DNA of 64,000 bases, from positions 1 to 64,000 of the forward strand of contig NZ_JAPUVI010000095.1 in NCBI RefSeq assembly GCF_029255285.1. Reading direction: 5' to 3'. This document shows positions 17,171 through 26,912 of this stretch, piece by piece. The notes beneath the pieces were generated by a model, which saw nothing but the letters and a program-made list of their open reading frames with translations, was not told where the DNA came from and ran no database searches. The DNA is from Accumulibacter sp. Its GTDB lineage: Bacteria > Pseudomonadota > Gammaproteobacteria > Burkholderiales > Rhodocyclaceae. Numbering within the stretch: position 1 is the first letter of the stretch; each line of letters begins with the position of its first letter. The position numbers were made by a program, and so were the translations under genes.

Positions 17171-19327
17171 TTAGCCAACCGTCTTGCCACGCTGCCTGCA
17201 GCCGGCTTCTGAGCGGCGCGCGGGCAGCGCGATGCGACCCTGCCGCAGCAAGCGTTCGACATCTTCGGCCGGTAGTGGTCGGCTGAACAAATACCCCTGT
17301 AGCTTGCCACAATTTGCCCGATGCAGGAAATCGGCTTGGGCCACCGTTTCCACGCCTTCCGCAACGACTTCCAGGCCCAGACTGCGTGCCAAGGCGATGA
17401 TTGCGGTCGCGATCCCGGCATCGCGGCGATGGTGCGGCAAACCGTGCACCAGGCTCTGATCGATCTTCAGCACGCCGGTCGGCCAGCGTTTGACGTGGGA
17501 CAAGGACGAGTAGCCACTTCCGAAGTCGTCTACGGACAAGCGGACACCGAGTTGCTGCAGGCGTTCGAGACCATCGACGCGGCCGGCATCCGGGTTCGTC
17601 AGAAGGCGTTCGCTGATTTCCAGTTCGAGCTGGTTCGGCTCGATCCCTGTTTCGGCAATGATCGCCGTCACGCAGGCAGCGAAGTCCCGCATCCACAACT
17701 GGCGCGCCGAGACATTGACCGCCACGCGTGGCACCATCACGCCGTCTCGTAGCCAGGTCTTCAATTGGCGGCAGGCGTGGCGGATCACCCATTCGCCGAT
17801 GGCGACGATCAATCCGCTCTGCTCGGCGACAGGAAGAAAGTCGTTGGGCGAAATCAGGCCATGTTGCGGATGTTGCCAGCGTAGCAGGGCCTCGACGCCG
17901 GTAATCGTTCCGTCGTCGGCCAGTACCTGAGGCTGGTAGACCAGGCGCAATTCGTCGCGCTGCAAAGCATGGCCAAACTCGCTCGCCAGATCGAACTCGG
18001 GTGCGGTTTCTCCGTCTGGCGTCCGGACATGACGCTGCCAGTTGTTGCGGCCTCGTGCCTTGGCTTGATACATCGCGCTGTCCGCGTGCTTGAGCAGGCT
18101 GGCGCTGTCATCGCCGTCGTCAGGAAAGAGAGCGACACCGATACTGGAGCTGACCGTCACTTCGTGCTGGCCGATCTGAAAAGGCTGGCTGATGAGCGAT
18201 TGCATGCGCTCGGCGATCCGCGTGACGACCTGCGTGCTGTCGAGATCGGGCAGCACGACGGCAAACTCGTCGCCACCGAGGCGGGCGACGTGCAATCCGG
18301 ATTCCTCGCGCAAAGGCCGTGCAACGAAATCGCTGCCGCGCAGTTTTTCTTTCAGGCGTTCGGCTACGGCTTGCAGCAGGTAGTCGCCGGCGGCATGGCC
18401 GAGTGTGTCGTTGATCTGCTTGAAGCCGTCGAGATCGACGAACAGCAGGGCCACCTGACGCTTTTCGCCACGCGCACGCAACAACTCGCGGTCGAGCCGC
18501 TCGAGAAAGCTTTGCCGGTTGGGGATACCGGTCAGCGTGTCGAAATAGGCGAGGCGCCGGATTCTTTCCTCGTTGATCCGCTGCGAGGTGATGTCGCGCA
18601 CCACGATCACGGCTTTGTCGGTACCGCTTGGCGCGATGCGCACTTCGTAGTGGTGGACGCCGTCGTTTTGCATCAGCCGGCAGACGGCTTCCTGCAGATC
18701 GCCGGTAGCGAGCGAACGCCGGAGGGCGTGGACGATCAGCCGCCCGACGTCGGCCGGCAGAACCTCGCTCAAGCGGCTCCCGAGCAGTCTGACCGGGGGG
18801 ACGAAAGCGGTCGTTCCGTAGCCCTCCTTGTAGTCGAGAACAACGCCGGCTCGGTTGGCAAGAAAAATGATGTCCGGCATGGCGCGGACGATCGCCGACT
18901 GTCTTTCCTCGAGTTCGCGCAATTGCTGCGCCGCCTGTGCCGAGCGCAGCACGTAGCGCGCCCGATAGCCGAGAATCGGCCAATGGATCGGTTTGGCGAT
19001 GAAATCGCTGGCCCCTGACTCGTAGGCCTGGTTGATCGAGTTCAGATCGTCCATTCCGGTAACCATGATCACCGGCACGTCGTTGGCATCCCAGCGCTGA
19101 CGAATACACCGGCAAACTTCGAAGCCGTCGATTCCCGGCATGTCGACGTCGAGCAGGACCAGGTCCGGCGGCAGTTCGACGAGCAGGGCCAGCGCCGTTT
19201 CCCCATCGGCTGCCTGGCAAACCTCGAAGCCGAATTGCGACAGTGTCTCCTGTTCGAGCAGGCGCAGAACCTGATCGTCGTCGACGACCAAGGCTCGCGA
19301 CAGATGGCGCTGCTCAGTGGCGCCCAT
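17171..19327 (-). CDS. Response regulator REC-PAS-GGDEF-EAL
   Basis: 718 residues from the ATG at 19327 (GAGGCGAGG upstream). A receiver domain (10-125) has the phosphoacceptor at D60 (LVLLDVDMPG) and K in AKPIHW. A PAS domain follows (about 150-255). The GGDEF motif is intact (LGGDEFAVV) but without RxxD. The EAL domain has EALLRW, NVSARQ, ELEISE, DDFGSGYSS, LKIDQS and EGVET, so a working phosphodiesterase is expected. Net activity (synthesis or breakdown of c-di-GMP) cannot be read from sequence. It resembles the REC-PAS-GGDEF-EAL protein at 26912-29062, mainly in the receiver. No kinase is adjacent. Confidence 0.92.
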   Translation of the reverse strand: MGATEQRHLSRALVVDDDQVLRLLEQETLSQFGFEVCQAADGETALALLVELPPDLVLLDVDMPGIDGFEVCRCIRQRWDANDVPVIMVTGMDDLNSINQAYESGASDFIAKPIHWPILGYRARYVLRSAQAAQQLRELEERQSAIVRAMPDIIFLANRAGVVLDYKEGYGTTAFVPPVRLLGSRLSEVLPADVGRLIVHALRRSLATGDLQEAVCRLMQNDGVHHYEVRIAPSGTDKAVIVVRDITSQRINEERIRRLAYFDTLTGIPNRQSFLERLDRELLRARGEKRQVALLFVDLDGFKQINDTLGHAAGDYLLQAVAERLKEKLRGSDFVARPLREESGLHVARLGGDEFAVVLPDLDSTQVVTRIAERMQSLISQPFQIGQHEVTVSSSIGVALFPDDGDDSASLLKHADSAMYQAKARGRNNWQRHVRTPDGETAPEFDLASEFGHALQRDELRLVYQPQVLADDGTITGVEALLRWQHPQHGLISPNDFLPVAEQSGLIVAIGEWVIRHACRQLKTWLRDGVMVPRVAVNVSARQLWMRDFAACVTAIIAETGIEPNQLELEISERLLTNPDAGRVDGLERLQQLGVRLSVDDFGSGYSSLSHVKRWPTGVLKIDQSLVHGLPHHRRDAGIATAIIALARSLGLEVVAEGVETVAQADFLHRANCGKLQGYLFSRPLPAEDVERLLRQGRIALPARRSEAGCRQRGKTVG

Positions 19328-19501
19328 CGACCTCGCCTCCCTCCTGGCGTCGTCGCGACAGCACGCCGGGAAAGCGCCGAAAAACCGATGCGGCATGTGG
19401 CAGAAGGGGAACTGCCTGGCACCCATGGCGCTTCGTTCTGCCGCAGCGGGTGGCAGATGGCGTCAAGGGCGCACGCGTCGAGCAGCCAGTCAAGGTCTGG
19501 G

Positions 19502-21517
19502 TCAGGCGAGGCGGAACGCGCTCAACGCCTGCTCGAGTTGCGTGGCCAGGTTGCGCAACGCGTGTGCCGATTGCTCGGTATCCTTGGCCGCCGAGTGATT
19601 GGCGTCAGCTATCTGGGCGATGCGTTCGACGCCACGGGAGATCGTCTGGCTGGCGACACTCTGTTCGCTGATCGCACCGGAAATGGTGCCGACGGCGGCG
19701 ATGACCTGGCGCGTGCTGGTATCGATCTCGCCGACTGCCTGACCGGCCTGATCTGCCAAGCGCGCTCCTTGAACGACCTGCGCCACGCCATTCTCCATCT
19801 GCTCCACAGCCACCCGGGCGCCGTCCTGGATACCGCTGATCATGTCGCCGATCGAACGCGTAGACTTCGCCGTTCGTTCGGCAAGTTTGCGCACCTCGTC
19901 GGCGACCACCGCGAAGCCGCGCCCCTGTTCGCCGGCCCGCGCCGCTTCGATGGCGGCGTTCAAGGCGAGCAGATTGGTCTGCTCGGCAATTTCATGGATC
20001 ACCTGAACGACGACCGAAATATCCCGCGAGCGGCGTCCCAGTTCGTCGACCGTGCCTGATGCCTGACGTACGAAGCCGGTGATCTGGCCCATCGCGCCGG
20101 TCGCCTGGCCGATGACTGCGGCGCCCTGTTTGGCCGCCTTGCCGGAGCCGTGCGAGAGTTGCTGCGCATCACGGGCATGTTGCGCCACCTGTTCGATCGT
20201 CGTGCTCGTTCGCTCGACCGAGATCGCCATTTCACTTGCCGCGTCACGCTGCACCTCGGCGCTGCGGCTGAGCTGCTGTGCCGAGCTAACCAGTGTCAGC
20301 GACTGAGCGAGCATCGTGCCGGCAGCCTGCTGCACATTGCCGAGCGTCGTCTGCAGATGGCCCGCCATCTGGCCGATGGCGCGCTTCAGGCAGCCGACCT
20401 CGTCGCGGCGGTCGGCGGTCAATGGACGGGTGAGGTCGCCATTGGCAATTCGCTCCGCTTCGGTGATCACCTCCTGCAACGGGCGCGTGATCCACAGGCG
20501 CGTCGCCAGGGAGCCACTGGCCATCGCCGCCACGATGATGGCCAGCGCCATCGTGACGATGTCGCGCACGATGGCGTTGGCACCGTCACTGATTTCGTCG
20601 AGGTAGCTCGTCGAAACCACGACCCAGTTCCAGCCCGGATAGTGATCGAACACGCCGATCTTCTGCCGGTGGCGGTTCTCTCCGGGATCGAGCCAGTCGT
20701 AGCGGATGACGCCGGACTTGCTGTCCACCATCTCGCGGACGAACTCGAAACCGCGGCTGTCCGTGGTGGCCAGCATGTTGACCCCTTCCTGGGTCGGATG
20801 AATGGTCGCCACGCCCTTGTGCGCACCGGCGTCAAGTGCCGCGACGTAACCGGTCTTGCCGACCTTGATGGCCAGCAAGTTCTGCTTCAGCGCCTTGAGC
20901 GACTCGGTAAACTCGAGGCCGACGAAAAAAATCGCCACGACCTTGCCCGTCGCATCGTGTACCGGCGCGTAGTGCGTCATGTAGTCCCGGCCGAACAACA
21001 ACGCCTTGCCGGTGTAGGCCTGGCCGGCGAGAATGGCCCGGCGTGCCGGATGCTCGGCGCCGAGCAGGGTGCCGTTCGCCCGCGTACCGTCCTCCTTCTT
21101 CAGCGAAGTCGCCGTACGCAGAAAGTCGTCGCCGCGGCGAACGAAAATGGTCGCTACGGTTCCGGCCTTCGCCGTGAAGGCGTCGACCAGATCGATCCGT
21201 TCGCTGATCGCCACCCCCTGTTGCAGGAGGCGAGGCGAGTCCCCTTCCTGGACCAGTTCGGGTGGCTGTCTGTCGAAGCTTCCCGCAAACAGCCGGCCAG
21301 CGCGTTCGATATCGTTGCGCAGCCCTCGATCGAAAGCTTCGAGCATCGAGACGACGAGGCGGTTGGTTTGCTGCAACTGGTTCAGCGCGGCGTTTTCCAG
21401 TTGCTGGTGCAGATGCCAGGTGGTTCCCAGCGTTGCGGCCAGAATGATCAACAGCAGGACGACGCCCTGGACAAGATTGAGCTTCAGGGCGACGGAAAAA
21501 TTTCGCAGGGCTTGCAC
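19502..21517 (-). CDS. Methyl-accepting chemotaxis protein with Cache sensor
   Basis: 671 residues from the GTG at 21517, chosen because AGGAG lies seven bases upstream; a possible -10 box TATACT (complement of 21561-21566) is 44 bases before it. TM1 is about 12-32. A periplasmic single-Cache domain (about 35-330) includes [21 protein letters not shown] and [18 protein letters not shown]2, HAMP and the long cytoplasmic helical hairpin follow, with the conserved tip [20 protein letters not shown]. No NWETF methylation-enzyme tether is present. It should signal to CheA/CheW encoded elsewhere. The ligand is unknown, as Cache domains bind amino acids, organic acids and others. Confidence 0.92.
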   Translation of the reverse strand: MQALRNFSVALKLNLVQGVVLLLIILAATLGTTWHLHQQLENAALNQLQQTNRLVVSMLEAFDRGLRNDIERAGRLFAGSFDRQPPELVQEGDSPRLLQQGVAISERIDLVDAFTAKAGTVATIFVRRGDDFLRTATSLKKEDGTRANGTLLGAEHPARRAILAGQAYTGKALLFGRDYMTHYAPVHDATGKVVAIFFVGLEFTESLKALKQNLLAIKVGKTGYVAALDAGAHKGVATIHPTQEGVNMLATTDSRGFEFVREMVDSKSGVIRYDWLDPGENRHRQKIGVFDHYPGWNWVVVSTSYLDEISDGANAIVRDIVTMALAIIVAAMASGSLATRLWITRPLQEVITEAERIANGDLTRPLTADRRDEVGCLKRAIGQMAGHLQTTLGNVQQAAGTMLAQSLTLVSSAQQLSRSAEVQRDAASEMAISVERTSTTIEQVAQHARDAQQLSHGSGKAAKQGAAVIGQATGAMGQITGFVRQASGTVDELGRRSRDISVVVQVIHEIAEQTNLLALNAAIEAARAGEQGRGFAVVADEVRKLAERTAKSTRSIGDMISGIQDGARVAVEQMENGVAQVVQGARLADQAGQAVGEIDTSTRQVIAAVGTISGAISEQSVASQTISRGVERIAQIADANHSAAKDTEQSAHALRNLATQLEQALSAFRLA

Positions 21518-21887
21518 GCCGGTCTCCTTTCGGTGCCATAAAAGGGAGAAAAAATGGCAAGTATAATGGCGTTCGACCATGAAGCTGAAATTGATTCCAC
21601 GGCCGAACGACGATCGATGGAGCGCATCGTTGCCGGTGCGGCATCGTATGCCGGATGGCTGCAAGTCGCCCCGCCGCCGCCCTGCCGGCGAGTCGGCGGA
21701 GCGGGGGAAACGGGTGGACGATCGCCTTTCATGGACGAGCCATTGGTCTTATCATTGCGCGTCGCCGGTCAGCAACTGCGAGGGGATGGGTATTCGTCCG
21801 TTGTGCTGGCGCGGCGTGGGGAGTCGCATCGCGCTATCCGGCAACCGCCGCCGGGGGAACACCCAGGATTTTCGGAGAATCTGAGCC
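21518..21887. other. Divergent intergenic region with strong hairpin
   Basis: 370 bases between the chemoreceptor and the TonB-receptor operon. A long GC-rich hairpin pairs 21669-21679 with 21694-21706 (two-base bulge). A weak promoter (TTTCAT-N17-TATCAT, 21727-21755) points toward the operon. I looked for cobalamin and c-di-GMP riboswitch consensus elements and found none. No small gene is convincing. Confidence 0.4.
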
Positions 21888-23939
21888 ATGAAGTTGAAGC
21901 CGTCGTTCGCCATGCTTGGGCGTCCTCTCTGTCTGGTCAACGCGCTGGCCTTGTCTGCCGCCGCGAGCGCCACCTCGCCCGAACTGGTCGACATGAGTCT
22001 CGAGGATCTGCTCAACGTCGAGATCACCGGTGCCGCGCGCAAGTCGCAGCACCTCAACGACGTGGCGGCAGCGGTCTTCGTCATCAGTCGCGAAGATATC
22101 GAGCGTTCGGGTGCGACGAGCATTCCCGAAGCTCTGCGCCTGGCGCCGGGGGTCGCGGTGGCGCGCCTGGCGAACAATCGCTGGGCGGTCAGCGTGCGCG
22201 GCTTCAACAGCCGTTTCAGCAACAAGCTGCTGGTGCTGATGGACGGCCGCAGCATCTATTCGCCGATCTTCTCGGGCGTGCTGTGGGAGGACAACGATAC
22301 GCTGCTCGAAGACATCGACCGTATCGAAGTGATTCGCGGGCCGGGCGCCGCGATGTGGGGTTCCAACGCGGTCAACGGAGTGATCAACATCATCACCCGC
22401 CGGGCGCGCGACACACAGGGCGGCTTGCTCGTCGCCGCGGGTGGCAGCGACGAAAGAGGGCTCGCGGCGTTGCGCTACGGTGGCGAGAGCGGCGACGGTC
22501 ATTTCAGGGTCTGGGGTAAGGCTTTCGCGCGCGACGAAGCCGTGACTCCGGACGGCAGCTACGCCAACGACTACTGGCGCGCCGGGCGCCTGGGATTTCG
22601 CGGCGACTGGGCGATGGGCGACGGTCACCGGCTGACGCTCAGCGGTCAGGTCTTTTCGGGCGTGACCGGGGATACTTGGCGCCTGCCCGATCTCCGGTCG
22701 CCGAGCGGCCTGACGCTGAGCGACGTGCGACAGGAAGGGAAGGGGTTGCACCTGCTCGGTCGTGACGAATGGATGCTGGCCGGCGGTTCCGAAATGGCGG
22801 TGCAAGCCTACGTGGACTCGACGGAAATCGAGATCGCCGGTGTCTTCAAGGAACGGCGGACCACCGCCGACGTCGATTTCCAGCAGCGCATGCTGATCGG
22901 CGACCGTCACGATCTGATCTGGGGCCTGGGTTATCGCTATTCGCGCGACGCCATCGACTCGGGGAACGTCATTGCAATTCGCCGGGAGAGTCGTGGTTTC
23001 AGCCTCACCAGCGCCTTCATCCAGGACGAAATCACACTCGTGCCGAGCGAACTGCGCATGATGCTCGGCACACGACTGGAGTACAACAGCTTCACCGGCT
23101 TCGAGCCGATGCCCAATGCGCGCCTGATCTGGACGCCGACCGTCAGCCAGTCGCTGTGGGGCTCGGTTTCGCGGGCGGTACGCACGCCGTCGCGCGCTGA
23201 ACTCGACGCGCAAGTCGATTTCTCGGTCCTGCCGGCCGGCGCGCCGGGCAATCCGAGCCCTCTGCCGATCCTGACCCGCAACGTTCCGGCCGAAGGAGAT
23301 CTGCGCAACGAAACGGTGCTGGCTTACGAGATCGGTTACCGCCAGCAGTTTGGCCCCAGCCTGTCGGTCGACATCGCGGCTTTCCAAGACGAGTACGACG
23401 ACCTGCGGGCAACGACGCTGGGCGGCACGCGCTTGGTCCTGGCGCGGCCACCCTACCTCATTCAGAGCGTTTTCCCCGACAACAGCGCCAGGGCCCGTAC
23501 CCGCGGCATCGAGATCGCGGCGGACTGGTACCCGCTACCGTGGTGGCGGATTCAGCCGATCTACAGTTACATCGATCTGCACGCCTGGTCGAAAACCGGC
23601 GATCCGGGGTCGATCAGCACGGTGAACACGTTGAACGCTTCCGATCCGCAACATCAGATGTCGCTGCGCTCGTCGATGTCGTTCGCCGAGCGGCAGACTT
23701 TCGACCTCTGGCTGCGCTACGTCAGCCGGCTCGGCGATCACGGTTCGCCCTTGTTCGTCCCCGCCTACACGACGCTCGACCTGCGCTATGCCTGGCGACC
23801 GACGCGCGATCTCGAACTGTCTCTGGTCGGCCAGAACCTGCTCGACGGCCAGCATCCGGAAGCGATTCCCACTCTGCTGCCGTCGCAGGCGTTGGAGATT
23901 CAGCGCGGCGTCTACCTCAAAGCCAAGTGGCAGTTCTGA
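21888..23939 (+). CDS. TonB-dependent outer-membrane receptor
   Basis: 683 residues. A signal peptide (1-28, ending ASAT) precedes a mature start with MSLEDLLNVEITGAARK, typical of this receptor group (comparable to the TonB-box region). The plug domain (about 50-165) includes IPEALRLAPGV, VRGFNSRFSNKLLVLMDGRS and IEVIRGPGAAMWGSNAVNGVI. The beta barrel follows and the protein ends in an aromatic residue (AKWQF), as outer-membrane barrels do. The gene is the first of an operon: the YfiR gene starts 10 bases after it. The cargo is unknown; the linkage to YfiR and a CHASE8 kinase suggests a signalling input instead of simple uptake. Confidence 0.93.
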   Translation: MKLKPSFAMLGRPLCLVNALALSAAASATSPELVDMSLEDLLNVEITGAARKSQHLNDVAAAVFVISREDIERSGATSIPEALRLAPGVAVARLANNRWAVSVRGFNSRFSNKLLVLMDGRSIYSPIFSGVLWEDNDTLLEDIDRIEVIRGPGAAMWGSNAVNGVINIITRRARDTQGGLLVAAGGSDERGLAALRYGGESGDGHFRVWGKAFARDEAVTPDGSYANDYWRAGRLGFRGDWAMGDGHRLTLSGQVFSGVTGDTWRLPDLRSPSGLTLSDVRQEGKGLHLLGRDEWMLAGGSEMAVQAYVDSTEIEIAGVFKERRTTADVDFQQRMLIGDRHDLIWGLGYRYSRDAIDSGNVIAIRRESRGFSLTSAFIQDEITLVPSELRMMLGTRLEYNSFTGFEPMPNARLIWTPTVSQSLWGSVSRAVRTPSRAELDAQVDFSVLPAGAPGNPSPLPILTRNVPAEGDLRNETVLAYEIGYRQQFGPSLSVDIAAFQDEYDDLRATTLGGTRLVLARPPYLIQSVFPDNSARARTRGIEIAADWYPLPWWRIQPIYSYIDLHAWSKTGDPGSISTVNTLNASDPQHQMSLRSSMSFAERQTFDLWLRYVSRLGDHGSPLFVPAYTTLDLRYAWRPTRDLELSLVGQNLLDGQHPEAIPTLLPSQALEIQRGVYLKAKWQF

Positions 23940-23949
23940 GAGCCACGAG

Positions 23950-24510
23950 ATGAGGCTTCGGGTTCGCCGATGGCCTGTCCTTGTGCTGGCCATCGTCGCC
24001 GCAGCGGGGGCCATCGCATCGGCGCAGACGACGCTCAGCGAGGCACAGGCCAAGGCGGCTTTCATCCTCAACTTTGCCCGCTACGTCGAGTGGCCGGAGC
24101 GGGTGTTTTCCACCCGGGATGCGCCGCTGCTGATCTGCCTGGTCGGGCGCGATGCCCTCGGCAGCGCTGCCGCGTCGCTCGAGAGCCGGCAGGTGCAGGG
24201 GCGGGCCGTTGCCGTACGACGCGTGGTCGGCGTCGACGAGATGCGCGCTTGTCAGGTAGTATTCGTCGGCGAATCGGAAGAGCGGCGGGTGGCGCTGACG
24301 CTGCGCGGACTTGCCGGACAACCGATATTGACCGTCAGCGACCTGGACGGATTCATCGATGCCGGCGGCGCGATCGGCCTCGTCCATGGCGACGGGCGTC
24401 TGCAGTTCGAAGTCAATCGCCAAGCACTCGAACAAGCGCAGCTCAAGGCCAGTTCGAACTTGCTCAAACTCGCCCGCAATCTGGCCGACATCTCGGGAAG
24501 AAATCGATGA
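23950..24510 (+). CDS. YfiR-family periplasmic regulator
   Basis: 186 residues. A signal peptide (1-25, ending ASAQ) and a YfiR (DUF4154) domain with the family starts [20 protein letters not shown] and later [43 protein letters not shown] at the end. In Pseudomonas, YfiR holds the CHASE8-domain cyclase YfiN inactive from the periplasm. Here the next gene, overlapping by ATGATGA, encodes a histidine kinase with a CHASE8-like sensor domain, so YfiR probably acts on that kinase. One cysteine pair known to matter in YfiR could not be assigned with confidence (C89-like residues LICLVG and RACQVV are present). Confidence 0.93.
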   Translation: MRLRVRRWPVLVLAIVAAAGAIASAQTTLSEAQAKAAFILNFARYVEWPERVFSTRDAPLLICLVGRDALGSAAASLESRQVQGRAVAVRRVVGVDEMRACQVVFVGESEERRVALTLRGLAGQPILTVSDLDGFIDAGGAIGLVHGDGRLQFEVNRQALEQAQLKASSNLLKLARNLADISGRNR

Positions 24511-26912
24511 TGCGTTTACGCGATCTGCCGCTGAAGAGCAAATTGATGCTCCTCATCGGAACGACGACCGGCGCCGGCCTCTTGGTCAGCACGCTGCTCT
24601 TCGGCGTTTCGGAGATCGACGACAACCGGGAAGGGGAGGTCGCCAAACTGTACGGCATGGCGGAATTCCTGGCGGCCAGCAGCGCGCCGGCGATCGCTTT
24701 CGAGGACGCGCGCACGGCCCGCGAGACGCTGGCCGGTCTGCGTGTGCGACCGGAAGTCCTCACCGCGTCGATCACCTTGCCGGCCGGCGGCGTCTTTGCC
24801 CATTACCCGCCAGGCGCCGACCGAACGGTGAGCGCGAGCCGACCGGGCGCCGCCAGCGCCTCGGTCACCGGTCTGTACTGGGATGACGTGCTGCGCATCG
24901 AGTACCCGATCCGGCAGGGGAGCGAAGTGATCGGGACGCTCGCTATCGAATCGAACCTGCGGCCGATGTGGGACGACATCGCGCATCGCATGCTGGTCGT
25001 CCTCTCCGGTACCTTGCTCGCTTTCGGAACGGCACTGCTGCTCGCGGCGCGTCTGCAACGCTCGGTATCGGCGCCCATTCTGCAACTGACCGAGGTCATG
25101 CGACAGGTGGCGGGCGACCGGAATTACTCGCGGCGCCTGCCGGTACTCGGGCGCGACGAAGTCGGCGAACTGATCGGCGGCTTCAACAGCATGCTGAGCG
25201 AAGTCGAGCAGCGCGACGACGAACTCCGAAAACACCGTGCCACGCTCGAACAGCAGGTCGAACAGCGCACCGCGCAACTGCGCCTGGCGAAGGAGCAGGC
25301 CGAAAGCGCCAACGTCGCCAAGTCGCGTTTCCTGGCCAACATGAGCCATGAGATCCGGACGCCGATGAACGGCGTCATCGGCATGGCCGACCTGCTGCTC
25401 GACACTCCCCTGTCGGAACAGCAGCGGCGCTACGCCGACACGCTGCGCATGTCCGCCGAATCGCTTCTTCATCTGCTGAACAACGTTCTCGACCTGTCGA
25501 AGATCGAATCCGGGCGGCTCGAAGTCGAATGCGTTCCCTTCAGTCCGCAGCGACTCGTCGAGGAAGCGGTGCAACCGTTCGGCGAAATGGCATCGGCCAA
25601 GGGGCTGCTGCTCAGCACCGTGTTTGCTCCCGACCTGCCGGCCGCCGTACTCGGCGATCCTTTCCGCATCAAGCAGATTATCAGCAATCTGCTGAGCAAC
25701 GCGGTCAAGTTTACCGAGCACGGCTCGATCACCGTCACCCTCACCTGCGAGTGCTTGCCGAGCACCGTCAGTCCCGTGCCGGGCAGCGCTGGCGAGTCTT
25801 GCGCTCTGTGCTATTCCGTCACCGACACGGGCGTCGGTATTTCGCGCGAAGCGGGCGAAAAGCTCTTCGCACCCTTCACGCAGGCCGACAACTCGACGAC
25901 CCGCCGGTTTGGCGGCACCGGACTGGGCTTGGTGATCATCCGCGAACTGGCCCACCGCATGAACGGTGATGTCGGCTTCGAGAGTTCCGAAGGCAAGGGG
26001 TCGACCTTCTGGTTCCGCCAGTGCGTCGAGCGTTACTCGGGACCGCTGCCCGAGCGCACCGCGTCGACACCGACCTCCCATCCCACCGGGGTTCGCGTGC
26101 TGCTCGTGGAAGACAACGACGTCAACCGTGAGATCGCCGGAGCCATCCTCAACACCCTCGGTTGCCAGACCGATTTTGCGCACGACGGTGCGCAGGCGGT
26201 GGATGCCGCCCGTCGCGGCTTCTACGACCTGATTCTGATGGACTGCCAGATGCCGGTCATGGACGGTTTCGCGGCCAGCCGCCAGATCCGCCAGGAGGAG
26301 CGGCAGTCCGGCCGCGCCGCGGTGCCGATCGTTGCCCTGACGGCGAATGCCTTGGCCGGCGACCGCGAACAGTGTCTGGCGGCCGGCATGAACGACTATC
26401 TGGCGAAACCGATCAACCGGGCGCAACTCTCCGCGGCGCTGGTGCGCAACGTGACGCTGCCGGTCGCTCAGCCGAAGGCCGGCGAAGCCGATGCCGGGGC
26501 AGCGCATGCCAGCCCGAGGCGCAACGAACGCCGCGCCGCGCTGGTCTTCGACCCACGCGTCGTCCAGTCGCTGCCGATGGTTGCCGACGGTTCGAAACCG
26601 GAGTTTGCCGACCGCGTGCTCGACATGTTCAACGAAAGCGCCGGCCGGCTGCTGACCGACATCGAACAGGCCGCCAGCCAGGGCGACACCACGATCTTGC
26701 AGCGTGCGGCGCATACGCTCAAGTCGTCGAGTGCCACGGTGGGTGCGCTGGCGCTGTCCGATCAGGCCAGGCAGCTCGAAGCCTTGCTGCGCGCCGGCGA
26801 GCAGCCGGCCGCCGACTGGCCGCTGCTCTTGCGTCGCTCCTACGATGATTTCCAGGGGGCGCTGGCCCGGCATCGCGCGGCGGCCGCCGCGAAGAAGGAA
26901 GGAGGTGGCTAG
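24507..26912 (+). CDS. Hybrid histidine kinase CHASE8-HAMP-HisKA-HATPase-REC-HPt
   Basis: 801 residues. TM1 is 14-33. A CHASE8-like periplasmic domain (36-155) has [20 protein letters not shown], the hallmark of the YfiN sensor class. TM2 is about 162-183, followed by HAMP. The phosphoacceptor is H281 ([13 protein letters not shown]). The ATP-binding domain has [17 protein letters not shown] and GGTGLGL. A receiver with [10 protein letters not shown] and KPI and an HPt domain with [14 protein letters not shown] follow. It is a complete phosphorelay kinase. The start overlaps the yfiR stop (ATGATGA), and the following regulator gene begins in its stop codon, so the output is probably the REC-PAS-GGDEF*-EAL protein. 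Confidence 0.94.
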   Translation: MMRLRDLPLKSKLMLLIGTTTGAGLLVSTLLFGVSEIDDNREGEVAKLYGMAEFLAASSAPAIAFEDARTARETLAGLRVRPEVLTASITLPAGGVFAHYPPGADRTVSASRPGAASASVTGLYWDDVLRIEYPIRQGSEVIGTLAIESNLRPMWDDIAHRMLVVLSGTLLAFGTALLLAARLQRSVSAPILQLTEVMRQVAGDRNYSRRLPVLGRDEVGELIGGFNSMLSEVEQRDDELRKHRATLEQQVEQRTAQLRLAKEQAESANVAKSRFLANMSHEIRTPMNGVIGMADLLLDTPLSEQQRRYADTLRMSAESLLHLLNNVLDLSKIESGRLEVECVPFSPQRLVEEAVQPFGEMASAKGLLLSTVFAPDLPAAVLGDPFRIKQIISNLLSNAVKFTEHGSITVTLTCECLPSTVSPVPGSAGESCALCYSVTDTGVGISREAGEKLFAPFTQADNSTTRRFGGTGLGLVIIRELAHRMNGDVGFESSEGKGSTFWFRQCVERYSGPLPERTASTPTSHPTGVRVLLVEDNDVNREIAGAILNTLGCQTDFAHDGAQAVDAARRGFYDLILMDCQMPVMDGFAASRQIRQEERQSGRAAVPIVALTANALAGDREQCLAAGMNDYLAKPINRAQLSAALVRNVTLPVAQPKAGEADAGAAHASPRRNERRAALVFDPRVVQSLPMVADGSKPEFADRVLDMFNESAGRLLTDIEQAASQGDTTILQRAAHTLKSSSATVGALALSDQARQLEALLRAGEQPAADWPLLLRRSYDDFQGALARHRAAAAAKKEGGG

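Noticed and set aside
21518..21887. Riboswitch (cobalamin or c-di-GMP) before the TonB receptor
   Set aside because: The consensus elements of both classes are missing; only a GC-rich hairpin is present.
24516..26873. 785-codon open frame on the - strand opposite the CHASE8 kinase
   Set aside because: Antisense shadow caused by high GC at third positions; the + strand encodes a complete kinase.
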